From the NCBI GenBank assembly GCA_947165805.1, contig CAMVBT010000022.1, forward strand, positions 1 through 15,781: a DNA stretch of 15,781 bases. The letters run 5' to 3'. Below, one piece after another: positions 6,924 to 13,584 of this stretch. The notes below the pieces were generated by a model that was not told where the DNA came from, did not search any database, and saw nothing but the letters and a program-made list of their open reading frames with translations. Positions within the stretch are counted from its first letter, which is position 1. Each line of letters starts with the position of its first letter. Source of the DNA: an uncultured Clostridia bacterium (lineage in GTDB: Bacteria > Bacillota > Clostridia > Oscillospirales > Ruminococcaceae). The translations under genes and the position numbers were made by a program.

Positions 6924-7199
6924 TACTTTTAATAAATTTTTTACCAATTAATTCGCCGTACAGGCATAGTTTTTTGGTATTTTTACAGTATGTAATTACA
7001 TTGTTTTCATTTCTGCCGATCATTTCCGCGGTAATGTCCTGCTTCTTTCTGTCCTCGGCGGCATATCTGATGAAAATAACGATCGGGAACTGCTGTTGAT
7101 CTGATGAAAATAACAACCGAGAACTGCTATAAAAGAAGAAACTGACGGCTGCGAGGCAGATGACCTGTCCGTTAATGAAAAGTAACATACGGATTGGGA
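6924..7199. other. AT-rich gap without a convincing gene; possible gene remnant
   Basis: Open frames exist on both strands, but none has a ribosome site or recognisable domain. The minus frame ending at 6901 has a plausible protein-like tail (about 55 residues rich in Lys, Glu and Asn) downstream of a 34-base tandem duplication, which would itself shift the frame. This could be the end of a decayed gene. Its only ATG lies inside the terminator hairpin at 7229-7254. I call it non-coding as it stands. Confidence 0.4.
7065..7132 (+). repeat. 34-base tandem duplication
   Basis: Units 7065-7098 and 7099-7132 share an identical first 16 bases (ATCTGATGAAAATAAC) and then differ at a handful of positions. 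The period is 34, not a multiple of three. The drift between copies suggests an old duplication. Confidence 0.85.
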
Positions 7200-7217
7200 G
7201 CGGCGGCTCGCCGCCGC
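7200..7217. repeat. GC-rich hairpin beside the small-RNA terminator
   Basis: A perfect 7-base-pair GC stem (7200-7206 with 7211-7217) and 4-base loop stand out in an AT-rich gap. On the minus strand it lies just past the T run of the small-RNA terminator and may act as a second stop or barrier. Confidence 0.5.
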
Positions 7218-7219
7218 GC

Positions 7220-7254
7220 CAAAAAAGTCCCCGTATGCCGGGAGGCATACGGGG
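7220..7254 (-). terminator. terminator of the candidate small RNA
   Basis: A perfect 11-base-pair stem (7229-7239 with 7244-7254) with a 4-base loop is followed on the minus strand by a six-T run (A at 7221-7226). It is more than 240 bases past the EF-G2 gene, which has its own terminator, so it implies another minus-strand transcript. Confidence 0.88.
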
Positions 7255-7277
7255 CGAAAAAATAAAGGAGATAAGTT

Positions 7278-7295
7278 ATGAAAAAAATGAAATGA
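7278..7295 (+). CDS. possible five-codon leader ORF (M-K-K-M-K)
   Basis: AAAGGAG at 7264-7270 is 7 bases upstream of ATG AAA AAA ATG AAA TGA. The ribosome site is good, but no plus-strand promoter is seen, and the stretch is antisense to the candidate small RNA, whose UCUCC motif is simply its complement. It is probably the remains of a gene start or chance. Confidence 0.15.
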   Translation: MKKMK

Positions 7296-7334
7296 TGCAA
7301 TTTCGGAGAAGTGATTATTCCTATCACTTTTATC

Positions 7335-7363
7335 ATTATAGCACTGCTTCCAATTTATTGCAA
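7335..7363 (-). promoter_or_regulatory. extended -10 promoter of the candidate small RNA
   Basis: On the minus strand TTGCAA (7358-7363) and TATAAT (7335-7340) are 17 bases apart, and TGC directly precedes the -10, giving an extended TGnTATAAT. No minus-strand protein gene follows within reach, so the likely product is the short RNA ending at the 7220-7254 terminator. Confidence 0.7.
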
Positions 7364-7444
7364 TAGTAAATTTGAATAAACTTATCCGGGGGATTTTGTA
7401 CAATATGAAAATCCAAAGGTCGATTTTGTGTTACACTTTTGTGC

Positions 7445-7480
7445 AAAAGTGCCGTCAAAGCGTTATGCTTTGACGGCACT
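7445..7480 (-). terminator. terminator of the EF-G2 gene
   Basis: A perfect 14-base-pair stem (7448-7461 with 7467-7480) and 5-base loop lie 35 bases past the stop codon, followed by a short T run. A second, overlapping palindrome (7434-7441 with 7444-7451) shares bases with the stem, so the two cannot form together. Confidence 0.85.
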
Positions 7481-7515
7481 GACTTTATTGTCGTTCTGTT
7501 ATGAGAAAGACGGGA

Positions 7516-9567
7516 TCAGCCTTCGATCTCGCTGTACTTCGGAGCGTTTGCGATAACATCGGCTTCGAGGTTGGACGGGAGTTGCTCATAGCGCGCGAAT
7601 TCCATTGTGAACCAGCCCATGCCCTTTGTCATCTGGCGGATCACCATAGCGAGATCGCCTGTTTCCGCCATAGGAAGCTCGGCATCTACTTCCGTGAGAC
7701 CGTCGCCTACGGGGTTCATGCCGAGAACGGCACCGCGGCGCTTATTAACGATACCCATGATGTCACCGGTGTTGTCGTCCGGAACGGTGAACTTCATCAG
7801 CTCGATCGGTTCAAGCAGACACGGAGAAGCCTGTGCGAGACCCGCCTTGTACGCGAGGTGAGCAGCCATTTTGAACGCCTGCTCCGAGCTGTCTACCGGG
7901 TGGTAGGAGCCGTCGAACAGTGTAGCCTTCAGGCGTACAACGGGATATCCCGCGAGAACGCCGTGAACGATGCTCTCCTGGAGACCCTTTTCAACCGCCG
8001 GGAAGAAGTTCTTCGGCACGCTGCCGCCGAATACGCGCTCTTCAAATATGAGCTCTTCGCCGTCGTGGGGCTCGAATTCCATTTTAACGTGACCGTACTG
8101 GCCGTGGCCGCCGGACTGCTTCTTGTGCTTGCCTTCAACGGATACCTTCTTGCGGATAGCCTCGCGGTAAGCGATAGTCGGGTCGCTGAGCATTACGTCA
8201 ACGCCGAACTTGTTCTTGAGCTTGGCAACTGCCGCGTCGATATGCTGTTCGCCGAGACCGCCGAGGATACGCTGGTGAGTCTCGTGGTTATGCTCATAGC
8301 TGAGGGTGTGGTCTTCTTCAAGCAGACGTCTGATAGCCGCGCTGATCTTGCCCTCGTCGTTCTTGTCCTTGGCCGATACAGCCTTGAAGTAGCAGGGAAC
8401 GGGGAATTCGATCGGAGCGAGGGAGAACACGTTGGAGGAGTCGCAGAGCGTATCGCCGGTGTTCGCGTCGTCGAGCTTTGTGAGAGCTACGATATCGCCG
8501 GCGTAGGCTTCTATCATTTCTTCCTGCTTCTTGCCCTTGAGCGCGAGCATCTTGCCGAACTTTTCGTTTTCGCCCGTTCTTGCGTCCACCATATCCACCT
8601 TGGCGGTGAGGACGCCGGCGACGATCTTGACGAAGCTCAGCTTGCCTACGAACGGGTCGGCGAGTGTCTTGAACACGAATGCCGCCAGAGGCATTTCCTC
8701 GTTGTAGTCAACGATCTCGTCCTTGCGCTCGTCGGGAGACGGGCACATATAGATCATTGTATCGAGCAGCTTGTCGATGCCCTCGAGCTTTTCGGCTGAG
8801 CAGCATATCACGGGGGTGATTATGCCCTGATCCACGCCGTCGTGGAGACCCTTGATGATCTCGGCCTCGGTGAAGTCCTCGCCCTCGTTCTCGAAAAATC
8901 TCATCATGAGTTCTTCATCTGTCTCGGCGATAGCTTCCGCCATAGCGGCGCGCAGACCCTTGATGCGGTTCTCGGAGGCAGGCACTTCGACTTCCGTCGC
9001 CTTGCCCTTTTCGTAAGTGTAAGCCTTCATTTCAAGCAGGTTGATGTAGCTTTCCACCTTGCCGAACTTATCGAAAGGAACGACTATCGGGCATACCGAC
9101 GGGCCGAACTTTTCCTTGAGCTCTTCGAGTACGCGGTAGAAGCTGGAGTTTTCTTCGTCGAGCTTTGTGACTACGAACATGGTAGCCTTGCCCTGTTTCT
9201 TGGCTTCTCTGTATGCCTTGATGGTGCCGACCTGGACGCCGTCCTTCGCTGAAAGCGTGATAGCAACGGTCTCTGCGGCTCTGATACCCTCATACATACC
9301 GCCTATGAAGTCGAACTGACCGGGAGTGTCAACGATATTTATTTTAACGTCCTTCCATTCCGCGTAGGCAATGGAGGTGTTGAGCGATACCTTTCTCTTG
9401 ATCTCGTCGGGGTCGTAGTCGCATACGGTGTTTCCGTCAGCGATCTTTCCCTGTCTGTCGATGCCTCCGGAGACGAACATCATAGCCTCTGCGAGAGATG
9501 TCTTTCCGCTTGCACCGTGTCCGGCAAGTACGATATTACGGATGTTTTTGCATTTGTAGGTTTTCAT
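7516..9567 (-). CDS. EF-G2-type translational GTPase (EF-G paralog)
   Basis: A 683-residue EF-G-like GTPase. From the ATG at 9567 the G1 motif is G-H-G-A-S-G-K-T (16-23), G3 is D-T-P-G-Q (80-84) and G4 is T-K-L-D (134-137). The middle and C-terminal part carries the EF-G domain III-V features G-G-L-G-E-Q-H, Q-S-G-G-H-G-Q-Y-G, P-V-D-S-S and R-R-G-A-V-L-G-M. The G-H-G-x-S-G-K-T loop in place of G-H-I-D-A-G-K-T, and T-K-L-D in place of N-K-M-D, match the EF-G2 branch (such as the second EF-G of Thermus), not the main translocase. Its exact job is not settled. A GTG at 9609 would add 14 residues, but AGGGGGA lies 6 bases before the ATG at 9567, so I chose that. It is monocistronic. Confidence 0.93.
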   Translation of the reverse strand: MKTYKCKNIRNIVLAGHGASGKTSLAEAMMFVSGGIDRQGKIADGNTVCDYDPDEIKRKVSLNTSIAYAEWKDVKINIVDTPGQFDFIGGMYEGIRAAETVAITLSAKDGVQVGTIKAYREAKKQGKATMFVVTKLDEENSSFYRVLEELKEKFGPSVCPIVVPFDKFGKVESYINLLEMKAYTYEKGKATEVEVPASENRIKGLRAAMAEAIAETDEELMMRFFENEGEDFTEAEIIKGLHDGVDQGIITPVICCSAEKLEGIDKLLDTMIYMCPSPDERKDEIVDYNEEMPLAAFVFKTLADPFVGKLSFVKIVAGVLTAKVDMVDARTGENEKFGKMLALKGKKQEEMIEAYAGDIVALTKLDDANTGDTLCDSSNVFSLAPIEFPVPCYFKAVSAKDKNDEGKISAAIRRLLEEDHTLSYEHNHETHQRILGGLGEQHIDAAVAKLKNKFGVDVMLSDPTIAYREAIRKKVSVEGKHKKQSGGHGQYGHVKMEFEPHDGEELIFEERVFGGSVPKNFFPAVEKGLQESIVHGVLAGYPVVRLKATLFDGSYHPVDSSEQAFKMAAHLAYKAGLAQASPCLLEPIELMKFTVPDDNTGDIMGIVNKRRGAVLGMNPVGDGLTEVDAELPMAETGDLAMVIRQMTKGMGWFTMEFARYEQLPSNLEADVIANAPKYSEIEG

Positions 9568-9641
9568 TATGTATCCCCCTGATTTATTTCTCCGCGTATT
9601 CTGAAGCACGCGGGATAGGTCACGATAAATCGCTGAATTCT

Positions 9642-9647
9642 ATTATA
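9642..9647 (-). promoter_or_regulatory. -10 element of the EF-G2 gene
   Basis: A TATAAT on the minus strand lies 75 bases before the chosen ATG. The sequence 17 bases upstream (TAGATT at 9665-9670) is a poor -35, so an activator or the nearby palindrome may matter. Confidence 0.55.
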
Positions 9648-9678
9648 CACTATTTTTTCAAAAAAATCTATACTTTTT

Positions 9679-9692
9679 TTGTTTATAAACAA
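9679..9692. promoter_or_regulatory. 14-base perfect palindrome, possible operator
   Basis: TTGTTTATAAACAA is its own reverse complement. It sits about 32 bases upstream of the EF-G2 -10, next to a direct repeat of ACAAGT. Size and position suit a dimeric regulator, but chance in AT-rich DNA is possible. Confidence 0.35.
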
Positions 9693-9772
9693 GTACAAGT
9701 GTAGAAATATCATATAAATTTTTAGCCATTTTGCACAACGAGGCGGAGCAAAACGCATTTTTTCAAATCTTC

Positions 9773-9801
9773 TTGACTATTACGGCGAAAAATGCTATAA
9801 T
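9773..9801 (+). promoter_or_regulatory. sigma-A promoter of the DUF1858-trmK-nif3-rqcH operon
   Basis: TTGACT (9773-9778) and TATAAT (9796-9801) are 17 bases apart, with TGC just before the -10 (extended -10). A second TATAAT follows at 9801-9806. The leader is about 90 nt and includes a possible stem AGCCGG (9837-9842) with CCGGCT (9861-9866). Confidence 0.9.
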
Positions 9802-9898
9802 ATAATATCTGTACAATTATAATAGTTGACCGCGGAAGCCGGAAGAACCCTGCCTCCCGGCCGGCTGTGAATGACTATCAACACGGAGGAATAATAAA

Positions 9899-10096
9899 AT
9901 GACAGTAACAAAGGACACACTCATAGGCGAGATACTCCAGGAAAACGCGGAAGCCGCAGCTCCCTTCTTCTTTGAAATGGGAATGCACTGCCTCGGATGC
10001 CCGGCATCGCTCGGCGAGACCGTTGAGGAAGCCTGCATGGTGCACGGCACGGACGTGGACGAGCTCATAGCGAACCTCAACAAGGCTCTGGCATAA
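9899..10096 (+). CDS. DUF1858 small CxxC protein
   Basis: A 65-residue cytoplasmic protein of the DUF1858 family, whose members resemble the redox-disulfide domain found with hybrid-cluster proteins. The family core is visible: T-L-I-G-E-I-L at 7-13, F-F-F-E-M-G-M-H-C-L-G-C-P at 23-35 with C31 and C34 as the CxxC pair, and a closing helix D-E-L-I-A-N-L-N-K-A-L. A third Cys is at 46. The ATG follows GGAGGA at good spacing. It heads the operon, and the next gene begins at the base after its TAA. A thiol-redox or metal-binding role is plausible but unproven. Confidence 0.92.
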   Translation: MTVTKDTLIGEILQENAEAAAPFFFEMGMHCLGCPASLGETVEEACMVHGTDVDELIANLNKALA

Positions 10097-10708
10097 GTGA
10101 TAAGGCTTGACGACAGGCTTTCCGCGATAGCGGCGCTCGTCCGCACGGACAGGCGGATATGCGATGTGGGCACGGATCACGCGCTGCTTCCGTGCCGCCT
10201 GTGCGAGCTCGGCGCCGAGCATATCATAGCCTCGGACATCAACGAGGGCCCGCTTGCCGCAGCCCGCGCGAACGTTGAGAAGTACGGCTTCGGCGACAGG
10301 ATAAGCCTTGTGCTCTCCGACGGGCTGAAAAACGTCCCGCCCTGCGACGACATCATCGTAGCGGGCATGGGCGGCGAGCTGATCGCGGAGATAATCGCGG
10401 GCTGCTCCTTCGTGACCGCGGACACGCGCTTCATTCTCCAGCCGATGACAAAGGCGGAGGTGCTGCGGCGCTTCCTGTACTCCGCGGGCTTCGGGATAAT
10501 GCTTGAAAACGGCGCGTACAGCGGCGGCAAGGCATATACGGTGATGCTCGCCGGATACACGGGCGAAAAGCACGCAATAGACGACGAATTCGCCTATTTC
10601 GGCAGGAACGCCGACCCTCGTTATATCGCCAAGGTCAATTCGCAGCTGCGGAAGCTCGCGCACGGCGATCCCGCGCTGCTGGACATAATAAGGGAGGAAC
10701 ATCAATGA
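10097..10708 (+). CDS. trmK: tRNA (adenine-22-N1)-methyltransferase
   Basis: TrmK (YqfN) uses S-adenosylmethionine to methylate N1 of A22 in tRNA. The 203-residue protein starts R-L-D-D-R-L-S-A-I-A. It shows the SAM loop D-V-G-T-D-H-A (23-29), A-S-D-I-N (45-49), S-D-G-L (74-77), the catalytic-region motif A-G-M-G-G-E-L-I (89-96) and L-Q-P-M (114-117). It is somewhat shorter than the roughly 235-residue Bacillus protein. It starts with GTG directly after the TAA of the previous gene, with only a weak AAGG upstream, so translation probably depends on reinitiation. Its TGA overlaps the next ATG (ATGA). The trmK-nif3 pairing is conserved in Firmicutes. Confidence 0.92.
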   Translation: MIRLDDRLSAIAALVRTDRRICDVGTDHALLPCRLCELGAEHIIASDINEGPLAAARANVEKYGFGDRISLVLSDGLKNVPPCDDIIVAGMGGELIAEIIAGCSFVTADTRFILQPMTKAEVLRRFLYSAGFGIMLENGAYSGGKAYTVMLAGYTGEKHAIDDEFAYFGRNADPRYIAKVNSQLRKLAHGDPALLDIIREEHQ

Positions 10709-11484
10709 CAGTCGGTGAAGTTTACGATTACCTCAATACTGTGGCTCCGTTCAGGACACAGGACAGCTTTGACAACTCCGGGCTGCTTATCGGCAGCCGT
10801 GATACCGAGGTCTACCGCATAGCGGTGTGCCTCGACATAACGAACGACATAGTTGACGAGTGTGAACGTGTCGGCGCACAGCTCATAGTTTCGCATCACC
10901 CGGTCATATTCCACAAGATACGCGCGCTGAACGCGAACAGCCCCGTTTACAGGCTGATAAGAGCGGACATCTCCGCGGTCTGTGACCATACTCCGCTGGA
11001 TATGGCGAGAGGCGGTATCAGCGACGTGATGTATGAGCTCATGGGCTTCGGCGACCCGAAGAACTCGCCCGTGCTGCACCAGATATACCCTGACAAGAAC
11101 ATAGGCTACGGCCGTATCGCTTATCTCGACTTTGAGATCAGCGCGGAAGGCCTTGCCGAGACCGCGAAGAAAGCGTTCTCCAGCAAGGGCATTAAATACT
11201 GCGACGGCGGCAGGAGCATAAAGAGCGTCGCGGTGTGCGGCGGAGCAGGCAACGACGAGGTATACCGCTGCATGGATATGGGCATAGATGCCATAATAAC
11301 CGGTGATGTGAAACATCACGGCTTCGTTGATGCGTACAACGCGGGCGTTACCGTCATAGACGCGGGGCACTACGCTACCGAGAATATCATAGTTTCCAAG
11401 CTGATACAGAAGCTTGCGGCGAAGTTCCCGGAGGCGGAGATATTCGAGCCCGAGGCAAACGCAGAGGTGGCAAAGTATATCTGA
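10705..11484 (+). CDS. Nif3-like dinuclear metal-centre protein
   Basis: A 259-residue member of the Nif3/YqfO/YbgI family, which forms hexameric rings with a two-metal site. Its activity is debated; GTP cyclohydrolase-like and other roles have been proposed. Metal-ligand motifs are visible: S-H-H-P (63-66), H-T-P-L-D (95-99), and D-A-G-H-Y-A-T-E (219-226). The family segment G-D-V-K-H-H (200-205) is also present. At 259 residues it lacks the PII-like insert that makes Bacillus YqfO longer and matches the compact E. coli type. It overlaps trmK by four bases, and GGGAGGAAC just upstream of the ATG gives a ribosome site. Confidence 0.93.
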   Translation: MTVGEVYDYLNTVAPFRTQDSFDNSGLLIGSRDTEVYRIAVCLDITNDIVDECERVGAQLIVSHHPVIFHKIRALNANSPVYRLIRADISAVCDHTPLDMARGGISDVMYELMGFGDPKNSPVLHQIYPDKNIGYGRIAYLDFEISAEGLAETAKKAFSSKGIKYCDGGRSIKSVAVCGGAGNDEVYRCMDMGIDAIITGDVKHHGFVDAYNAGVTVIDAGHYATENIIVSKLIQKLAAKFPEAEIFEPEANAEVAKYI

Positions 11485-11517
11485 ACCGCCTGACAATACC
11501 GCGGAAGGAGGAGTATC

Positions 11518-13290
11518 ATGTCGCTCGACGGCGCGTTCCTGCACTGTGTGGTGCGGGAGATGCTTGAGAAAAAACTTGTCGGAGCGCGGGTGGACAAGAT
11601 ACACCAGCCTTCGCGGGATGAGATAATAATAACGCTCCGGACATTCGGAGGAGCAGAGAAGGTGCTGTTCTCCGCGGACACGATGTCGGCGCGGGTCTGC
11701 CTGACCTCGGAGACTCCCGAGAACCCCAAGCAGCCGCCGATGTTCTGTATGCTCATGCGAAAAGCCCTCGGCGCGGGAAAGCTCACGGGCATATCGCAGG
11801 ACGGGCTCGAACGCATCATAAATTTCGACTTCGAGTGCGTCAACGAGATCGGCGATATGTGCGAGAACCGCGTGGCCGCCGAGATAATGGGCAAGTACAG
11901 CAATATAATACTGATGACGAAGCGTGACGGCGTATGGCGCGTCATCGACAGCGTGAAGCGCGTGACCGACGATATCTCCTCGGTGCGCAGGGTGCTGCCG
12001 AATGTGGTCTACGAGCTGCCGCCGCGCGAGGACAGACTGAAGCTGACGGAATGTGACCTTAGCGCGCTCGGGGAGCTTCTGGAGCCGATGAAGGGGCAGA
12101 GACTCGCGAAGGCGCTGATGAGCATTTTCGAGGGCATCTCTCCGATATTCGCGAGGGAGTGCGCTTACAGCGCCGCGAGAGATACCGACGCTTTGGCGGA
12201 CGATCTGGATAAGGACAGGCTCGAAAAGCTGATATTCTTCCTGCGCAGGAGCGCGGCTCATATCGACGCCTATGACGGCTGCACCATGGTCAGCGAGAAA
12301 AGCGGCAAGCCGAAGGACTTCTGCTTCGTTCCCGTGGAGCAGTACGGCGCAGAGATGACCGAGACCCGCTTTGAAAGCCCCTCGGCTCTTCTCGACCGCT
12401 TCTTCGGAGAGCGCGCCACGGCGAACCGCGTCAAGCAGCGCTCGGACGACCTGCTGAAAACCATAATGAACATATACGAGCGTATTTCCCGAAAGCTGGA
12501 GATACAGCGTCAGGAGCTCCGGGACTGCGCGGACAAGGACAGCTACCGGCTCAGGGGCGACATACTCAGCGCCAATCTGTACCGCTGCGAAAAAGGCATG
12601 AGCGAGCTCACAGCCGAGGATTACGTCAACGGCGGCGAGGTCACTATAAAGCTGGACGTGCGGCTCACGCCGTCACAGAACGCGCAGAAGCTCTATTCCG
12701 AGTACAAGAAGCTTGACACCGCCGAGAAGATGCTGACAAAGTTCATCGCGCAGGGCGAGAAGGAACTTGAATACATCGACAGCGTGTTTGACGCGGCAAG
12801 CCGTGTCGGGAGCGGCGCGGGCAGCGAGGCTGCTCTCGCGGAGATAAGGCTCGAGCTGATAGAAACGGGCTATATCCGTCCGTCTAAGGCGGACAAGGGC
12901 GCTAAAGCGCCGAAAGCCCTGCCACCGCTGAAATACCGTTCGTCGGACGGGTTTGAGATACTTGTCGGCCGCAACAATCTCCAGAACGACAGGCTCACGC
13001 TCAAAACCGCGCGTCCGGAGGATATGTGGCTGCACACGCAGAACATACCCGGCTCACACGTCATCATACGCTCCGAGGGCGCCGAGATCCCCGACAGCAC
13101 GATAGTTGAGGCAGCTCGGCTCGCTGCGGCCAACTCCAAGGGCAGGAACGGCACCAAGATACCGGTTGACTACACGCTCGTGCGGTTTGTGAAGAAGCCC
13201 AACGGCGCGAGACCCGGAATGGTGATATTCACAAACAACAAGACGATACTTGTCGATCCGGCGGACGGGGAGCTGTCTCCCCGCATTTGA
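11518..13290 (+). CDS. rqcH: ribosome quality-control factor RqcH (NFACT/fibronectin-binding family)
   Basis: RqcH binds stalled 50S-nascent chain complexes and recruits tRNA-Ala to add C-terminal alanine tails that mark the chain for degradation. Many entries call this family fibronectin-binding protein. The 590 residues match the usual length. NFACT-N covers about 1-300 with E-I-M-G-K-Y-S-N at 122-129. Helical coiled-coil arms run through about 300-450. NFACT-R begins near 475 with G-F-E-I-L-V-G-R-N-N and D-M-W-L-H-T-Q-N-I-P-G-S-H-V (502-515). The acidic-Arg pair needed for tailing in Bacillus appears as E98-R99 instead of Asp-Arg, a conservative change. The ATG follows AAGGAGGAG, 33 bases after nif3. 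It is the last gene of the operon. Confidence 0.94.
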   Translation: MSLDGAFLHCVVREMLEKKLVGARVDKIHQPSRDEIIITLRTFGGAEKVLFSADTMSARVCLTSETPENPKQPPMFCMLMRKALGAGKLTGISQDGLERIINFDFECVNEIGDMCENRVAAEIMGKYSNIILMTKRDGVWRVIDSVKRVTDDISSVRRVLPNVVYELPPREDRLKLTECDLSALGELLEPMKGQRLAKALMSIFEGISPIFARECAYSAARDTDALADDLDKDRLEKLIFFLRRSAAHIDAYDGCTMVSEKSGKPKDFCFVPVEQYGAEMTETRFESPSALLDRFFGERATANRVKQRSDDLLKTIMNIYERISRKLEIQRQELRDCADKDSYRLRGDILSANLYRCEKGMSELTAEDYVNGGEVTIKLDVRLTPSQNAQKLYSEYKKLDTAEKMLTKFIAQGEKELEYIDSVFDAASRVGSGAGSEAALAEIRLELIETGYIRPSKADKGAKAPKALPPLKYRSSDGFEILVGRNNLQNDRLTLKTARPEDMWLHTQNIPGSHVIIRSEGAEIPDSTIVEAARLAAANSKGRNGTKIPVDYTLVRFVKKPNGARPGMVIFTNNKTILVDPADGELSPRI

Positions 13291-13328
13291 GCCCGCGGCG
13301 GCGCAGTCTGTTACTTTATCTGTATATG

Positions 13329-13374
13329 AAAATAACTGCTCCTTTCGATGCTGAAAGGAGCAGTTATTTTTATA
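13329..13374 (+). terminator. terminator of the rqcH operon
   Basis: A perfect 18-base-pair stem (13329-13346 with 13353-13370) with a 6-base loop ends in a T run, 38 bases past the rqcH stop. The matching A run on the left could let it act weakly on the minus strand too. Confidence 0.95.
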
Positions 13375-13417
13375 GTTTATGTTTCCTTTACCCTCAAAAG
13401 GCGTACTCATTATCGAG

Positions 13418-13442
13418 TCTGCAAGGCGAAGCGGTTCGCCTT
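13418..13442 (+). repeat. intergenic 16-mer copy 2, extended into a hairpin
   Basis: 13418-13433 is identical to 1157-1172. In this copy the core AAGGCGAA (13423-13430) pairs perfectly with TTCGCCTT (13435-13442) around a GCGG loop. The first copy lacks the second arm. Confidence 0.5.
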
Positions 13443-13477
13443 TACGGAAAGAGAGAGAGGGTGGAGGAGAGAGGGGG

Positions 13478-13568
13478 TCCGGGGGAGGGAGGAGGCGGGG
13501 GAGGGAGAAAACCACTTTCCCTCGCGGAAAGGGGTTTTCTTCCTTCCTCGCCTTCTTCCTCCCCCGGG
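13478..13568 (+). repeat. 43-pair intergenic hairpin with G-rich arm
   Basis: Arms 13478-13520 and 13526-13568 pair around the 5-base loop CTCGC. Of 43 pairs, 36 are Watson-Crick, 6 are G-T (13505-13541, 13501-13545, 13498-13548, 13492-13554, 13489-13557, 13478-13568) and one is A-G (13514-13532). In plus-strand RNA the six are G-U wobbles; in minus-strand RNA they would be A-C mismatches. The left arm is almost all purine. It lies between the rqcH terminator and the end of the convergent decarboxylase gene. It lacks a T run for either strand, so it is not an ordinary terminator. Confidence 0.85.
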
Positions 13569-13584
13569 AGAAAGAGCAGAGCGA

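Larger units (their letters stand above)
7220..7328 (-). ncRNA. candidate small regulatory RNA, about 108 nt
   Basis: A minus-strand promoter predicts a start near 7328, and a strong terminator ends at about 7221. The transcript would begin with a 7-base-pair hairpin (7309-7315 with 7323-7329, AGGAATA loop). A single-stranded, U-rich stretch with CUUCUCCG (about 7305-7311) and UAUCUCCUUUAUU (about 7260-7272) follows, then the terminator stem. The UCUCC motifs are complementary to Shine-Dalgarno sequences, a trait of CU-rich Gram-positive regulatory RNAs. No usable ORF is seen in it. The call rests on architecture only. A short untranslated relic transcript is the alternative. Confidence 0.45.

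Noticed and set aside
6901..7248. 115-codon minus-strand open frame
   Set aside because: Its ATG lies within the small-RNA terminator stem and no ribosome site precedes it. The tail may be a gene relic, noted separately.
7501..8799. 432-codon plus-strand open frame opposite EF-G2
   Set aside because: It is antisense to a clear GTPase gene, has no ribosome site and shows a composition typical of the complement of a GC-biased gene.
9878..10705. 275-codon minus-strand open frame across trmK
   Set aside because: It is a shadow of DUF1858 and trmK; it lacks a domain or ribosome site.
10702..12261. 519-codon minus-strand open frame across nif3 and rqcH
   Set aside because: It spans the boundary of two well-supported genes on the other strand and has Arg/His/Val-rich shadow composition.
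13505..13541. Hairpin core as the terminator of the decarboxylase operon
   Set aside because: No T run follows on the minus strand, and minus-strand pairing is weakened by A-C mismatches in the outer stem.
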